This document shows positions 28,040-36,122 of a stretch of 64,000 nucleotides of DNA, piece after piece (position 1 is the stretch's first letter; every line of letters begins with the position of its first letter). The stretch comes from Companilactobacillus tucceti DSM 20183 (GTDB lineage: Bacteria; Bacillota; Bacilli; Lactobacillales; Lactobacillaceae), in contig NZ_AZDG01000006.1 in NCBI RefSeq assembly GCF_001434665.1, positions 1 to 64,000 on the forward strand. The letters are read 5' to 3'. The notes under the pieces were generated by a model that was not told the DNA's origin, ran no database searches, and worked only from the letters and a program-made list of their open reading frames with translations. The position numbers and the translations under genes were made by a program.

Positions 28040-28898
28040 TCAACGCCTTAATGACGTTCATATTTGCGGTTGAAGAATAAACAGGTTCTCTCAGGTAATG
28101 AACTTGTTTATTTTGAAAAGCTGGCAATTCTTGCCACATCTGATTATTAGAAAATTCTTCCTTAAATGATTTCTCTACCATATCTGGCATCGCATGAGCT
28201 AAACAAATAACAATATCCGGCTTAGCCTTTTGAATCTCTTCCATATTGACCGATATATACTCACCCTTACTATTTTTAGGTTGAATGACGGTATTATGAG
28301 TGTATTTAACTAATGAACCAATATAAGAATTAGTCGTTGCCTGCAAGTAACCTCCTCCAGGCATCCCAAATAAAACCAAAACTTTTTTGGGATCATTATT
28401 CTTATTCTTTTGTTTTATACGATCAACATTACGATTTAATTTATTAATAAACTTTGTAGCATAAACTTCTTTGTCGTATCTTTTTCCTAAAACATTAAGC
28501 GATTTTTTCAAATGATTGACTGTTTGTAAATTCATATAAGTCACATCAATGTTATTAGATTGATAACTTTTTCCCTGCATAGACTTCAAGGTAGTAACTG
28601 AATAAACCGTATCTGGATTTAATTTTTTTATCTTTTCCATACTAGGAGCATTAGGTGCTCCTACTTTTGCCGTATCTTTGTATCTATCAGGAATTTGGTA
28701 CTGTGTATTTGGAACACCTGTCAGATACATATGTAAAGTATCGGCTATTTGTGTCAAAGCATAAGTTGTCATTACGACAGAGTCGTCTTTTTTATCTTGA
28801 GTCTTATTTAAATTGCTCAATGCAAAAATTGCTGCAAAACTAACGATCCAAAGAGACAGGACAAAAATAATTTTTTTAGAAGAATCTCTTCTTAACAA
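28008..28898 (-). CDS. isdE: IsdE-like heme-binding protein with membrane anchor
   Basis: Substrate-binding component similar to IsdE, about 296 aa. TTG 28898 is chosen because AGGTGG lies seven bases upstream; GTG 28910 is the alternative. The two lobes are recognisable: YALTQIADTL, NPDTVYSVTTLKS, GYLQATTNSYIGSLVK, and the segment LAHAMPDMVEKSFKEEF, whose His matches the heme-ligand position of IsdE as I recall it. Unlike typical IsdE it has no lipobox Cys; one N-terminal transmembrane helix probably anchors it. Confidence 0.85.
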   Translation of the reverse strand: MLRRDSSKKIIFVLSLWIVSFAAIFALSNLNKTQDKKDDSVVMTTYALTQIADTLHMYLTGVPNTQYQIPDRYKDTAKVGAPNAPSMEKIKKLNPDTVYSVTTLKSMQGKSYQSNNIDVTYMNLQTVNHLKKSLNVLGKRYDKEVYATKFINKLNRNVDRIKQKNKNNDPKKVLVLFGMPGGGYLQATTNSYIGSLVKYTHNTVIQPKNSKGEYISVNMEEIQKAKPDIVICLAHAMPDMVEKSFKEEFSNNQMWQELPAFQNKQVHYLREPVYSSTANMNVIKALNGIDKIVNEK

Positions 28899-29631
28899 AT
28901 AAACCGCCACCTATCGCAATAGCAATCAAAGTTATTCCTGCCGAGATCTTTGGTACATTAGATGTCTTTTTATCTGACTTGTCAGCTTTTTTGGCTGATT
29001 TCTTTGCTTGCTTATTTTTTTTAGGTGCTTTTTTATTAGACTTTTTCTTGTCTTTTTTATCTTGTGTTTTACTTTTAGCAGCATCATCTTGTTTAACAGG
29101 ATCAGATTGGTTCACATCAGCTGTTGCATCTGGTTGTTTTGTGTCTGTATTTGGTTTTGCTTCAGTACTATTTTGAGTGTCTTGATTATTTGCTCCGGCA
29201 CTCAATTTAGGAGGATTACTGAATTTTAACCCAAATGGATGAGTTTGATGAATATTGGCTGAGTCAACATCCACTTTCATAGTTCCCGTAACGTTATCTA
29301 ATTGATTTGATTTAAAAGTAATCGATGTGTAATAGGCACCATCATCTTCTCGATTATTAATACCTGTTGTTTGCACATTCATTGAAAGAACTTTTACAGG
29401 ATATGTACCAAGATCCTTATTAGTTCTAATAGTATAAGTAACTTCATACATATTATTAACAACATTTACAGTAGCAGGTTTAACTAAATATGCATCTGCC
29501 ATACTAGTTGAACCATTAGGTTGAACGGCTGTAATGTTGACTGAATCGGCTTTAGCAGTTAATTGCGGAATCGATATTACGGCCAAAACGGTCAACATAA
29601 AACTAATAACAAAGTAAATAGACTTTTTCAT
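28876..29631 (-). CDS. NEAT-domain surface protein, second of operon
   Basis: Secreted protein, 251 aa: signal peptide 1-28 (ends TAKADS), one NEAT domain (about 34-140), Lys/Ala/Ser-rich spacer with many KK runs (about 175-222), and a C-terminal hydrophobic anchor ending KKRFF. Before the anchor stands NVPKISAG, which resembles a sortase B-type signal only loosely. At the heme-binding strand the expected YxxxY reads IHQTH, so heme binding is uncertain. Start overlaps the previous stop (TAATG). Confidence 0.82.
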   Translation of the reverse strand: MKKSIYFVISFMLTVLAVISIPQLTAKADSVNITAVQPNGSTSMADAYLVKPATVNVVNNMYEVTYTIRTNKDLGTYPVKVLSMNVQTTGINNREDDGAYYTSITFKSNQLDNVTGTMKVDVDSANIHQTHPFGLKFSNPPKLSAGANNQDTQNSTEAKPNTDTKQPDATADVNQSDPVKQDDAAKSKTQDKKDKKKSNKKAPKKNKQAKKSAKKADKSDKKTSNVPKISAGITLIAIAIGGGLFVKKRFF

Positions 29632-30848
29632 TAGTTATCAAATTTTCCCATATTATTAATACCTGCCATTGCCACTGCTAAAGTAATGAAACCGGCATAC
29701 ATGATATATATTGGTAAGTTCTTTGAACCTGTTTGAGGAAGTGATCCACTATTAGTATTAGTTGGCAAATTGGATACTGCTGAACCACTGAATCCAGGTA
29801 GAGTTGGTGTTGATGTGGATGTAGATGGTAAATTCGTTGGTCCACTTGGAGCTACGCCTTGTCCTTGACTGAATTTAAAATTAACGTTATGAGATGCATA
29901 ATATCCAAAACTTGCCACGCCTATTTTCAAACTAGCAGGAACATAGCCATTCAAAGCATCGAGACTATTTACATTGAAACTGTAACTCATATAGTTATAG
30001 CTATCATCTGATGATCTTGTTACATCTGGATTGATGGACCCACCATTAATAGATGTTATTTCAACAGGATCACTTCCAAAATTCTTTGGTGTTCTCATTT
30101 GCATCGAAACAGTATAAGTTCCATCATCATTTTTCGTTACTGTTGATTGATTTGTAAAAAATTGTGCGGCAACTGACTCCCCTGCACTTGGATCTTCTTG
30201 AAGAACTTGATAACTATATGCAATAGATTTAGTTGCATCATTTGTAGTATTTGTATTCGTATCTACATTTGTATTTGCATTTGTGTCTGTGTTCACATCT
30301 GTATCGGTACTTGTATCGGCATCATTATCTGATGTTGCAATTGAACCATTTCCGCCATCGATATTTGGAATATATATACCATTTCCTGTATTAACGTTGG
30401 TATCAGTATCACCATTTTTGGGATCAGCGATACTTACTTGCATTGGAAAAGTCTTAGGTTCTGTTGTATTAGGTATTAAAATACTTACCATTACATCACT
30501 GTTTGAACCATCCGCATTTATAGGTATATTTAAATATCCGTTTTCTGGAGTATAAGCTGTACCATTAATTGTCATTGACTGCAAACTTGAAATAGCAGCT
30601 TTTGAAAGTGGTATTTTTGCATATGTGCCACTACCATCAGTAGTAATTTCTGCATCCCCTGAAAAAACAGGAATCATTGTAAAAGGCTTGCCGTTAAAAT
30701 CTAAATTGATTGCTGATTTATAAGTGTTCCCTGACACTTCAGCAGCTGAAACCGTACTGGAATCAGTTATTAAAGAAGTTGTGGCGGTTCCAACTCCACC
30801 TACCAATAAAAGTAAAGTGCTTAAATATGTAACACCTTTATTCTTCAT
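29631..30848 (-). CDS. NEAT-domain LPXTG surface protein, first of heme operon
   Basis: Cell-wall protein, 405 aa from ATG 30848 (AGGGGAG upstream). Signal peptide (1-36), a beta-rich N-terminal domain that may be a divergent NEAT (about 37-135), a Thr/Asp/Asn low-complexity linker, a clearer NEAT domain (about 210-335, ending GYYASHNVNFKF), then LPQTG (about 375-379) with hydrophobic tail. The ligand strand reads YYASH, that is YxxxH. It is likely the outermost heme or hemoprotein receptor, passing cargo to the second NEAT protein and IsdE. The promoter contains a cre site. Confidence 0.85.
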   Translation of the reverse strand: MKNKGVTYLSTLLLLVGGVGTATTSLITDSSTVSAAEVSGNTYKSAINLDFNGKPFTMIPVFSGDAEITTDGSGTYAKIPLSKAAISSLQSMTINGTAYTPENGYLNIPINADGSNSDVMVSILIPNTTEPKTFPMQVSIADPKNGDTDTNVNTGNGIYIPNIDGGNGSIATSDNDADTSTDTDVNTDTNANTNVDTNTNTTNDATKSIAYSYQVLQEDPSAGESVAAQFFTNQSTVTKNDDGTYTVSMQMRTPKNFGSDPVEITSINGGSINPDVTRSSDDSYNYMSYSFNVNSLDALNGYVPASLKIGVASFGYYASHNVNFKFSQGQGVAPSGPTNLPSTSTSTPTLPGFSGSAVSNLPTNTNSGSLPQTGSKNLPIYIMYAGFITLAVAMAGINNMGKFDN

Positions 30849-30898
30849 AATTTTTCTCCCCTGATAATTGATTAAAGTTTTATTCATCCCATATTCCA

Positions 30899-30923
30899 TT
30901 TTTGATAACTGAATTATCAAAAA
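30899..30923. promoter_or_regulatory. Perfect inverted repeat in the heme operon leader
   Basis: Ten-base arms TTTTTGATAA and TTATCAAAAA with a five-base centre, between the promoter and the first NEAT gene. It could be a repressor operator or a leader hairpin. It is not a canonical Fur box because the TGATAA/TTATCA half-sites are spaced too widely. Confidence 0.5.
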
Positions 30924-30947
30924 TATAAAAGTGATAAATATACTTTA

Positions 30948-30976
30948 AGAATATGATAGCGTTTCCACCGTGTCAA
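30948..30976 (-). promoter_or_regulatory. Heme operon promoter with cre site in the spacer
   Basis: Minus strand: TTGACA (30971-30976), 17-base spacer, TATTCT (30948-30953). TGGAAACGCTATCA (30954-30967) in the spacer matches the broad cre consensus WTGNAANCGNWNNCW, with one deviation from the stricter TGWAANCGNTNWCA. CcpA binding here would block transcription. Confidence 0.7.
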
Positions 30977-30991
30977 TAGAGATTAATGCTT

Positions 30992-31036
30992 AAAAAAGCA
31001 AAACAGGAGCCGCGACATACGTCGCAACTCCTGTTT
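30992..31036 (-). terminator. Terminator after mecA
   Basis: AACAGGAG...CTCCTGTT stem with inner GCGAC/GTCGC pairing, then T-rich on the minus strand. Confidence 0.88.
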
Positions 31037-31050
31037 CAATTTTTGAACTT

Positions 31051-31712
31051 TTATTTACTAAAATAATATCTAGTTAACTCGAGTGCTGTTTTACTCATAA
31101 TTTCCTTACCGTACTCTGATAATACAGCGGCTGTAACTTTAGTCTTATTACTGTATTCACTCATCAGTGCCATAACGTCGTTATAGGTCATATCGTGCAT
31201 TTCTTCCGTAAATAGTACTAATTGTAGATAATACTTACCTTTGTATTCCCAAAGATTTGAAACGCCACTTTCTAAATGCAATAAGTCAGCTAATTGAATG
31301 TAGTCTTCAAAATCATCGAATTCTACGATCAATGTCTTAGTAGGTGTGTCAGGATCCTTCAGATAAGGTGAAGTGTCACTGTCATATTCCTCAAAGCCTA
31401 CACGGTCATCATTTACATCATTATTGTCGGAGCTAGATTCTGTGTGGCAAATAAAGTTTCATCGGCATCATCAAGACTCTTGCTAATTATCAATTCCAGT
31501 CCTTGCTTATTAGGCATGATTTGGAAAGTTACCGGTTCGTTGTTAGAGAAAACATGGTCCTTGTCAACTTCATCCAAAATACTGTAGAAAAATGATTCAA
31601 TCTGTTTTTTATTTCCCAGAAGGTCTAAAACAGTTACACCACGATCTTGCAAATCCTGCGTACTAAGAATGACTTTGATTGTATTCTCATTAAGTCGATC
31701 CATTTCCATCAT
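31051..31712 (-). pseudogene. mecA: mecA, ClpC adaptor, frameshifted
   Basis: MecA normally delivers competence and other regulators to ClpCP. The N-terminal domain (MEMDRLNENTIKVILSTQDL... to about residue 95) and the C-terminal domain (IVEFDDFEDYIQLADLL... to YYFSK) are both well preserved but lie in different frames. The N-terminal frame runs past ETLFATQ to a TAA near 31413. The C-terminal frame is open upstream through FEEYDSD and SSSDNND to about 31450. One missing base near 31436-31452, in the acidic linker, explains it. Start ATG 31712 or 31709 follows GAGGTGACT; a promoter (TTTACA, 16, TAGAAT) lies upstream. Confidence 0.88.
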
Positions 31713-31777
31713 AGTCACCTCAATTCTGTATCTACATTCTAACAGTCTCAAAATTTATGTAAAGAAAAGAAACTCTA

Positions 31778-34333
31778 CTAAAGGCTATTTTGCAAGGTCC
31801 ATGTTAATGTACCAGAATAATCCCCTGCTTTAACATGTGTGCCATCAAATTTCATCAAAAATCCACGACCTCTACCCCAACTCATTGGATAATCATTCAT
31901 TGGAAAATCTCTAGTTAAAATAGTAGTATCATCTGAACCAATTACTTTATCATCCACTCCACCATCATCCCTAAAAATTAAATCACCATTGATTTTATCG
32001 CCATTACTATTAGCTATAGGATCTGACAACTTAACTTTTACATCACTCTTTACATATCTTGCCGGAGAAGTATTATTCGTTATATTTATTCTAAAAAAAT
32101 CTTCTTTTCTATAGGCAATTCCTTTAGCTGATCCAGTCTTATGAAATGACAAATCGGGAACATCTAGTTTCATATCAATAAATGGAGTTTGTTGCAAAAC
32201 ATAAGTTGCAGTAGGACCACCTTGAGCTGAGTAAAGAGATGCCAAATCGTCATTTGATATCAATTTTCCAACTGGAGCATGATCAGTACCACCATTTGCC
32301 TCATCAACCACTTGCCACTTATCTGAAATAGCTGAATATTTTTTATTTTCTTTTTGATCTATAAAATCGTTAACAGAAGCCTTTGGAAAATTAGCATCAG
32401 CTGTAAAAAAGCTTTTTGGTCCTAATTTTAGTTTCCAAATATTATATCGCCCATTATCAAAAAAGCTTTTCATATTTGCAATATTTGACATATCCCAATT
32501 TGATAAATCAAATTCGCCAATATTTTTGGCACCATAAAACATTTCAGTAATGTCAGTTACTTTCCTAGTATTCCAATTCGAAGTGTCTAATACCTTCACT
32601 CCAGAATTTGTAAACATTTCTTTCATGGTAGTTGTATTACTTGTATTCCAATTTGAAGTATCTATTGTATCCAAATTTGAAGTGTTATAAAACATATCAT
32701 TAATATATTTAACATTACTAGTATCAAAATTGGAAATATCCACATTGCTTAATTTATTATCATTACTAAACATAAAACTCATATCAGTAGCATTAGAAGT
32801 ATTCCATTTTGAAAGATTAAGTGTAGTTAGGTTGGGCATACCTTGAAACATATGAGAAAAGTTTTCCCCTGAGTCTGTTTTCCAACCCGAAATTTCTGGT
32901 AAGGCTGAAAAATTAGTTTCACGAAATGCATAGGCAAAATCTGTTACCTTATCTGTTTTCCATTCATCAATATGCAAATTAGATATATCTGAAATTGATG
33001 AATTATCAAATATACCATGAATGGTTGACACCGATGAAGTATTAAAAATTCCATTTACACTAACTAATGATTTAGTATAAGCAAACATGTCATTCATTTT
33101 ATTTGCGTTATCTGTATTAAAGTTTGTCAAATTTAAAACAGTGAATCCTGTTCCATTAAACATACTTCCAAAGTCAGTAACTTCACCTGTTTTAAAGTTA
33201 TCTAATCCTTGTAAAGTATTTTCGTTTAATTTACTATCTTTGCCAAACATCGAACTCATATTTTTAACTTTACTAGTATCCCAATTGGATAAATTTAATT
33301 TAGCTAAAGAATTACAATTATAGAATAAGGATCCCATATTGGTTACTTGAGAAGTGTCCCAACCTTCAATTTCAGGAATTTCGGTAAATTTCGTTCCATT
33401 AAACAGGCCTGACATATTAGTTACCTTACCTGTATTCCAGCCATCTAACCCAATTACTTTAGTTAATGATGTATCTCCAGAAAACATGGTTGATATATTT
33501 GTAACATTGCTTTTATCCCAATTTGATATGTCTATGCTAGTAAGATTAGATATAAATGAAAGCATCCCAGACATATTAGTTACTTTAGCAGTATTCCATC
33601 CCTCAATATCTTTGATATTAGCATAATTTGAAATCATAAACATTGAATTCATAAGACCTACATTAATCGTATCAAAATTTGATAATCCTGTAATCAATGC
33701 CGGACAATTATAAAACATATATGACATATCAGTTACTGCTTTTGTATCAAAATTTGAAACATCCAATGTTCCTAAAGACTTAGCTGAATAGAACATTCTT
33801 TGCATAGAAACTGCATTACTGGTATCTATTTTTCCCAATCCATTTATATCTTTTAATTTAGAATCATCCGAAAAGAATTGAGTAAAATCGCTCACACCAC
33901 TAGTATCTAAATTATTAATATCAATTGTTGTTGCATTTGATAAATCTTTAAAAAGACCTGTTGAATTACTATTAGCTTTTACTCCCTGTTCAACGTATAC
34001 ACTAGTAATAACAGAATTATATGAATTCCAATTAGGCAATCCTGTACCCAAAACCCCCGCATGTATCGTTAACTTACCAGTATCATCAATATCCCAGTTA
34101 CAAGTTCCAAAAGTTCCACTATTCGTAATAGAATATGCTGAAACATTCGGTGCTGAAGCTGTAGCTTCAACCTTAGTTTGATTAGGCTGATCAACAACTA
34201 GAGAATCATTTTGATTAATGACGTCTTGCATGGAGTCAGCTTTGATCAGAGTATTAGAAAATAAGAAAAGGGCCATACTAAACAGGCCTATTAAAATTAT
34301 TTGAATAAAATGTCCCTGCTCATTTCTTTTCAT
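31778..34333 (-). CDS. BspA-type LRR surface protein with WxL-like C-terminus
   Basis: Secreted adhesin-like protein, 851 aa. Signal peptide 1-32; from about 100 to 650 there are about 17-20 BspA/DUF285 repeats of about 24-25 residues with the pattern L-NMSxMFxxxxxLxxLdlSNWDTS. The C-terminal module ends AGDYSGTLTWTLQNSL, a WxL-type end that should bind peptidoglycan non-covalently. No LPXTG. The same C-terminal module closes the protein at 47468-49489. It sits between spxA and mecA, where Firmicutes normally have no gene. AGGGTGG precedes the ATG. Confidence 0.88.
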   Translation of the reverse strand: MKRNEQGHFIQIILIGLFSMALFLFSNTLIKADSMQDVINQNDSLVVDQPNQTKVEATASAPNVSAYSITNSGTFGTCNWDIDDTGKLTIHAGVLGTGLPNWNSYNSVITSVYVEQGVKANSNSTGLFKDLSNATTIDINNLDTSGVSDFTQFFSDDSKLKDINGLGKIDTSNAVSMQRMFYSAKSLGTLDVSNFDTKAVTDMSYMFYNCPALITGLSNFDTINVGLMNSMFMISNYANIKDIEGWNTAKVTNMSGMLSFISNLTSIDISNWDKSNVTNISTMFSGDTSLTKVIGLDGWNTGKVTNMSGLFNGTKFTEIPEIEGWDTSQVTNMGSLFYNCNSLAKLNLSNWDTSKVKNMSSMFGKDSKLNENTLQGLDNFKTGEVTDFGSMFNGTGFTVLNLTNFNTDNANKMNDMFAYTKSLVSVNGIFNTSSVSTIHGIFDNSSISDISNLHIDEWKTDKVTDFAYAFRETNFSALPEISGWKTDSGENFSHMFQGMPNLTTLNLSKWNTSNATDMSFMFSNDNKLSNVDISNFDTSNVKYINDMFYNTSNLDTIDTSNWNTSNTTTMKEMFTNSGVKVLDTSNWNTRKVTDITEMFYGAKNIGEFDLSNWDMSNIANMKSFFDNGRYNIWKLKLGPKSFFTADANFPKASVNDFIDQKENKKYSAISDKWQVVDEANGGTDHAPVGKLISNDDLASLYSAQGGPTATYVLQQTPFIDMKLDVPDLSFHKTGSAKGIAYRKEDFFRINITNNTSPARYVKSDVKVKLSDPIANSNGDKINGDLIFRDDGGVDDKVIGSDDTTILTRDFPMNDYPMSWGRGRGFLMKFDGTHVKAGDYSGTLTWTLQNSL

Positions 34334-34487
34334 AATTTTCTACCACCCTGGGAAATAAATATATAAATATCTTACATGATATATAATATCGGCATTCTCC
34401 AAGCCACGCGCGTCATAATCTAAAACTTATGATTTCAAAAAATGAGATATGTCAACAACTACACCTCATGTGTCTATTATTATAGGC

Positions 34488-34613
34488 AAGAGTGTGACAA
34501 AAGGCGTTCTGCCACCGGAGCATAGCCTAGAGACACGAATGATTGGCACTATCAATCATTTGTGGTTCGTAGCTATGTGGAGGTTGCAGCCTTTTGTTGC
34601 ACATTTAAGTCTA
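34488..34613 (+). repeat. Dispersed palindromic repeat, family 1, copy 3 (inverted)
   Basis: Reverse orientation of the copies at 65-185 and 20621-20749: AAGAGTGTGACAAAAGG on the left, CCTTTTGTTGCAC on the right, central AATGATTG/CAATCATT stem. It fills most of the space between the BspA gene promoter and the spxA terminator. Confidence 0.85.
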
Positions 34614-34664
34614 TAAAGGTTCGTAAGCAAAAAAGAAGTTATGACCAATGTCACAGCTCCAAAT

Positions 34665-34695
34665 AAAAAAGTCGTTCACTTTTGTGAACGACTTT
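34665..34695 (-). terminator. Terminator after spxA
   Basis: AAAGTCGTTCAC/GTGAACGACTTT stem with four-base loop, T run on the minus strand. Confidence 0.88.
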
Positions 34696-34696
34696 C

Positions 34697-35095
34697 TTAT
34701 AATCCAGCCATAAGTTGAGCTTTTTGTAATTCCATAGTTCTAACACTTCTAGGCAAGAATCTTCTGATCTCGTCTTCGTTGAATCCTACTTGGAGACGTT
34801 TATCATCCATGATGATTGGACGTTTCAATAATCCAGGGTTCTCTTGTACTAATGTTAATAATTGATCAATTGTCAAATCGTCAAGATCAACTTTAAGGTT
34901 TTGGAATGCTTTGGAACGTGTAGAAATAATTTCTTCAGTTCCATTTTCTGTCATTTGTAGGACTTGTTTAATTTCTTGTTTATTTAAGGGTTCAGAATAA
35001 ATATTTCTTTCTTTGTAAGGAATATCGTGTTGTTCGAGCCAAGCCTTTGCTTTACGGCATGAAGTGCAACTTGGAGATGTATAAATAGTTACCAT
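34697..35095 (-). CDS. spxA: Redox-sensing RNA polymerase regulator Spx
   Basis: ArsC-like fold regulator that binds the RNA polymerase alpha C-terminal domain; 132 aa. The CxxC thiol switch is CTSC (residues 10-13), and the family [16 protein letters not shown] and [25 protein letters not shown] segments follow. ATG 35095 has AAGGAG. Its degradation adaptor SpxH lies at 24.6 kb. A 13-base palindrome overlaps its likely -10 region. Confidence 0.96.
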   Translation of the reverse strand: MVTIYTSPSCTSCRKAKAWLEQHDIPYKERNIYSEPLNKQEIKQVLQMTENGTEEIISTRSKAFQNLKVDLDDLTIDQLLTLVQENPGLLKRPIIMDDKRLQVGFNEDEIRRFLPRSVRTMELQKAQLMAGL

Positions 35096-35138
35096 TATAA
35101 TCTCTCCTTTTCTGTATATTGTGCTCCTAATTATTAAC

Positions 35139-35166
35139 ACAATAATATTGTATCGTATTACTAATA
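35139..35166 (-). promoter_or_regulatory. spxA promoter with palindrome
   Basis: Minus strand TTGTAT, 16-base spacer, TATTAT. ACAATA-A-TATTGT (35139-35151) is a perfect 6-1-6 palindrome over the -10, a form often bound by Fur/PerR-type or other dimeric repressors. The remainder of 35167-35357 holds no gene that I can see. Confidence 0.45.
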
Positions 35167-35357
35167 CAAAATCTATACTTTTTCTAATAAAAACTTACGA
35201 ATGCTTGTTCTTATTTTTATAGTTTGTGAACTTGATGAACCGTCAAATAAGCCTGTATTGTGATGGATTCACATTCTACATAACTTTTAGGTTATGTTTA
35301 GGATTATTGTTCATTTATGGTTTACAAGTGTAATACCTATAACAATAGGAATAGAGA

Positions 35358-36080
35358 TTAAACTTGAACTTCAAGACCTTGGAATGCTCTGATAACTGGA
35401 ATATCTCCAGCATATTTTTGTGATTGTTCTAACAATGTTTGCTTCTTATAGTTTTGAGGTAAATGACTGATCATCATTCGTTTAACCCCTGCATCTTTTG
35501 CCAAAGTACCTGATTCTTTAGTATTCATATGCCACTTTCTACCAGTAACTTCTTCGGGGAAGTTAGTATCAGTGATCAAAAGATCAGCTCCCTTAGCAAA
35601 GTCTACTAATCCATCAAAATAAGTAGTATCAGCAGTGTAGACTATTGTCTCATCACCCTTGGTAATACGCATTGCATATGCGGGAACAGGATGAATCGTT
35701 CTTAAGAATTCAAATTTAAATGGTCCGATATTTGTTGGCTCATAATCATTATAGGCAATTCCTTTAGTAGCATCGCCTTCTGTTAATTGAGCAAAGTTAA
35801 CAAAATCTTGTGTATGACCATAGATTGGAAGTGGTTGATCCTTATCTGCGGCTAGCCAATTATACTGCAAAACTCCTAGATCTGCGGTATGATCATGGTG
35901 ATAGTGAGATAAGACAACCGCATCCAAATCAGTTGGGTCGAGATAATTGGATAATACATTCAATACCCCACTACCGCAATCGATCAAAACATTGAAATTG
36001 TCATCTCTTAGTAAATATCCTGAAGTTCCGATACCGTTGTGTGGATATCCTCCATAGAAACCTAATACTGTAATTAGCAT
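35358..36080 (-). CDS. MBL-fold metallo-hydrolase
   Basis: Metallo-beta-lactamase fold of the RNase Z-like/YhfI type, 240 aa. The metal motif is HYHHDH (about 60-65), with further ligands HPVPAYA, ADTTYFD and SHLPQNY in the family positions. Substrate is not known; it lacks the long exosite of true RNase Z. GGAGG precedes the ATG. It is divergent from the HmoB-like gene with only 42 bases between starts. Confidence 0.85.
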   Translation of the reverse strand: MLITVLGFYGGYPHNGIGTSGYLLRDDNFNVLIDCGSGVLNVLSNYLDPTDLDAVVLSHYHHDHTADLGVLQYNWLAADKDQPLPIYGHTQDFVNFAQLTEGDATKGIAYNDYEPTNIGPFKFEFLRTIHPVPAYAMRITKGDETIVYTADTTYFDGLVDFAKGADLLITDTNFPEEVTGRKWHMNTKESGTLAKDAGVKRMMISHLPQNYKKQTLLEQSQKYAGDIPVIRAFQGLEVQV

Positions 36081-36122
36081 GTGAAAACCTCCAAAAATTT
36101 TGTTGAAAGGATTTCAATAATT

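Noticed and set aside
30281-30560. Plus-strand reading frame opposite the Thr/Asp-rich linker of the NEAT protein
   Set aside because: Caused by low-complexity codons of the real gene on the other strand.
30848-30976. Canonical Fur box at the heme operon
   Set aside because: The TGATAA/TTATCA halves are spaced too far apart for the 19-base Fur consensus; reported instead as an unassigned inverted repeat.
31436-31460. Programmed -1 frameshift in mecA
   Set aside because: No X-XXY-YYZ heptamer and no clear stimulatory structure at the frame junction.
31778-34333. Regularly spaced repeats suggestive of a CRISPR array
   Set aside because: The periodicity is in-frame and encodes BspA leucine-rich repeats; repeat units diverge and there are no unique spacers or cas genes.
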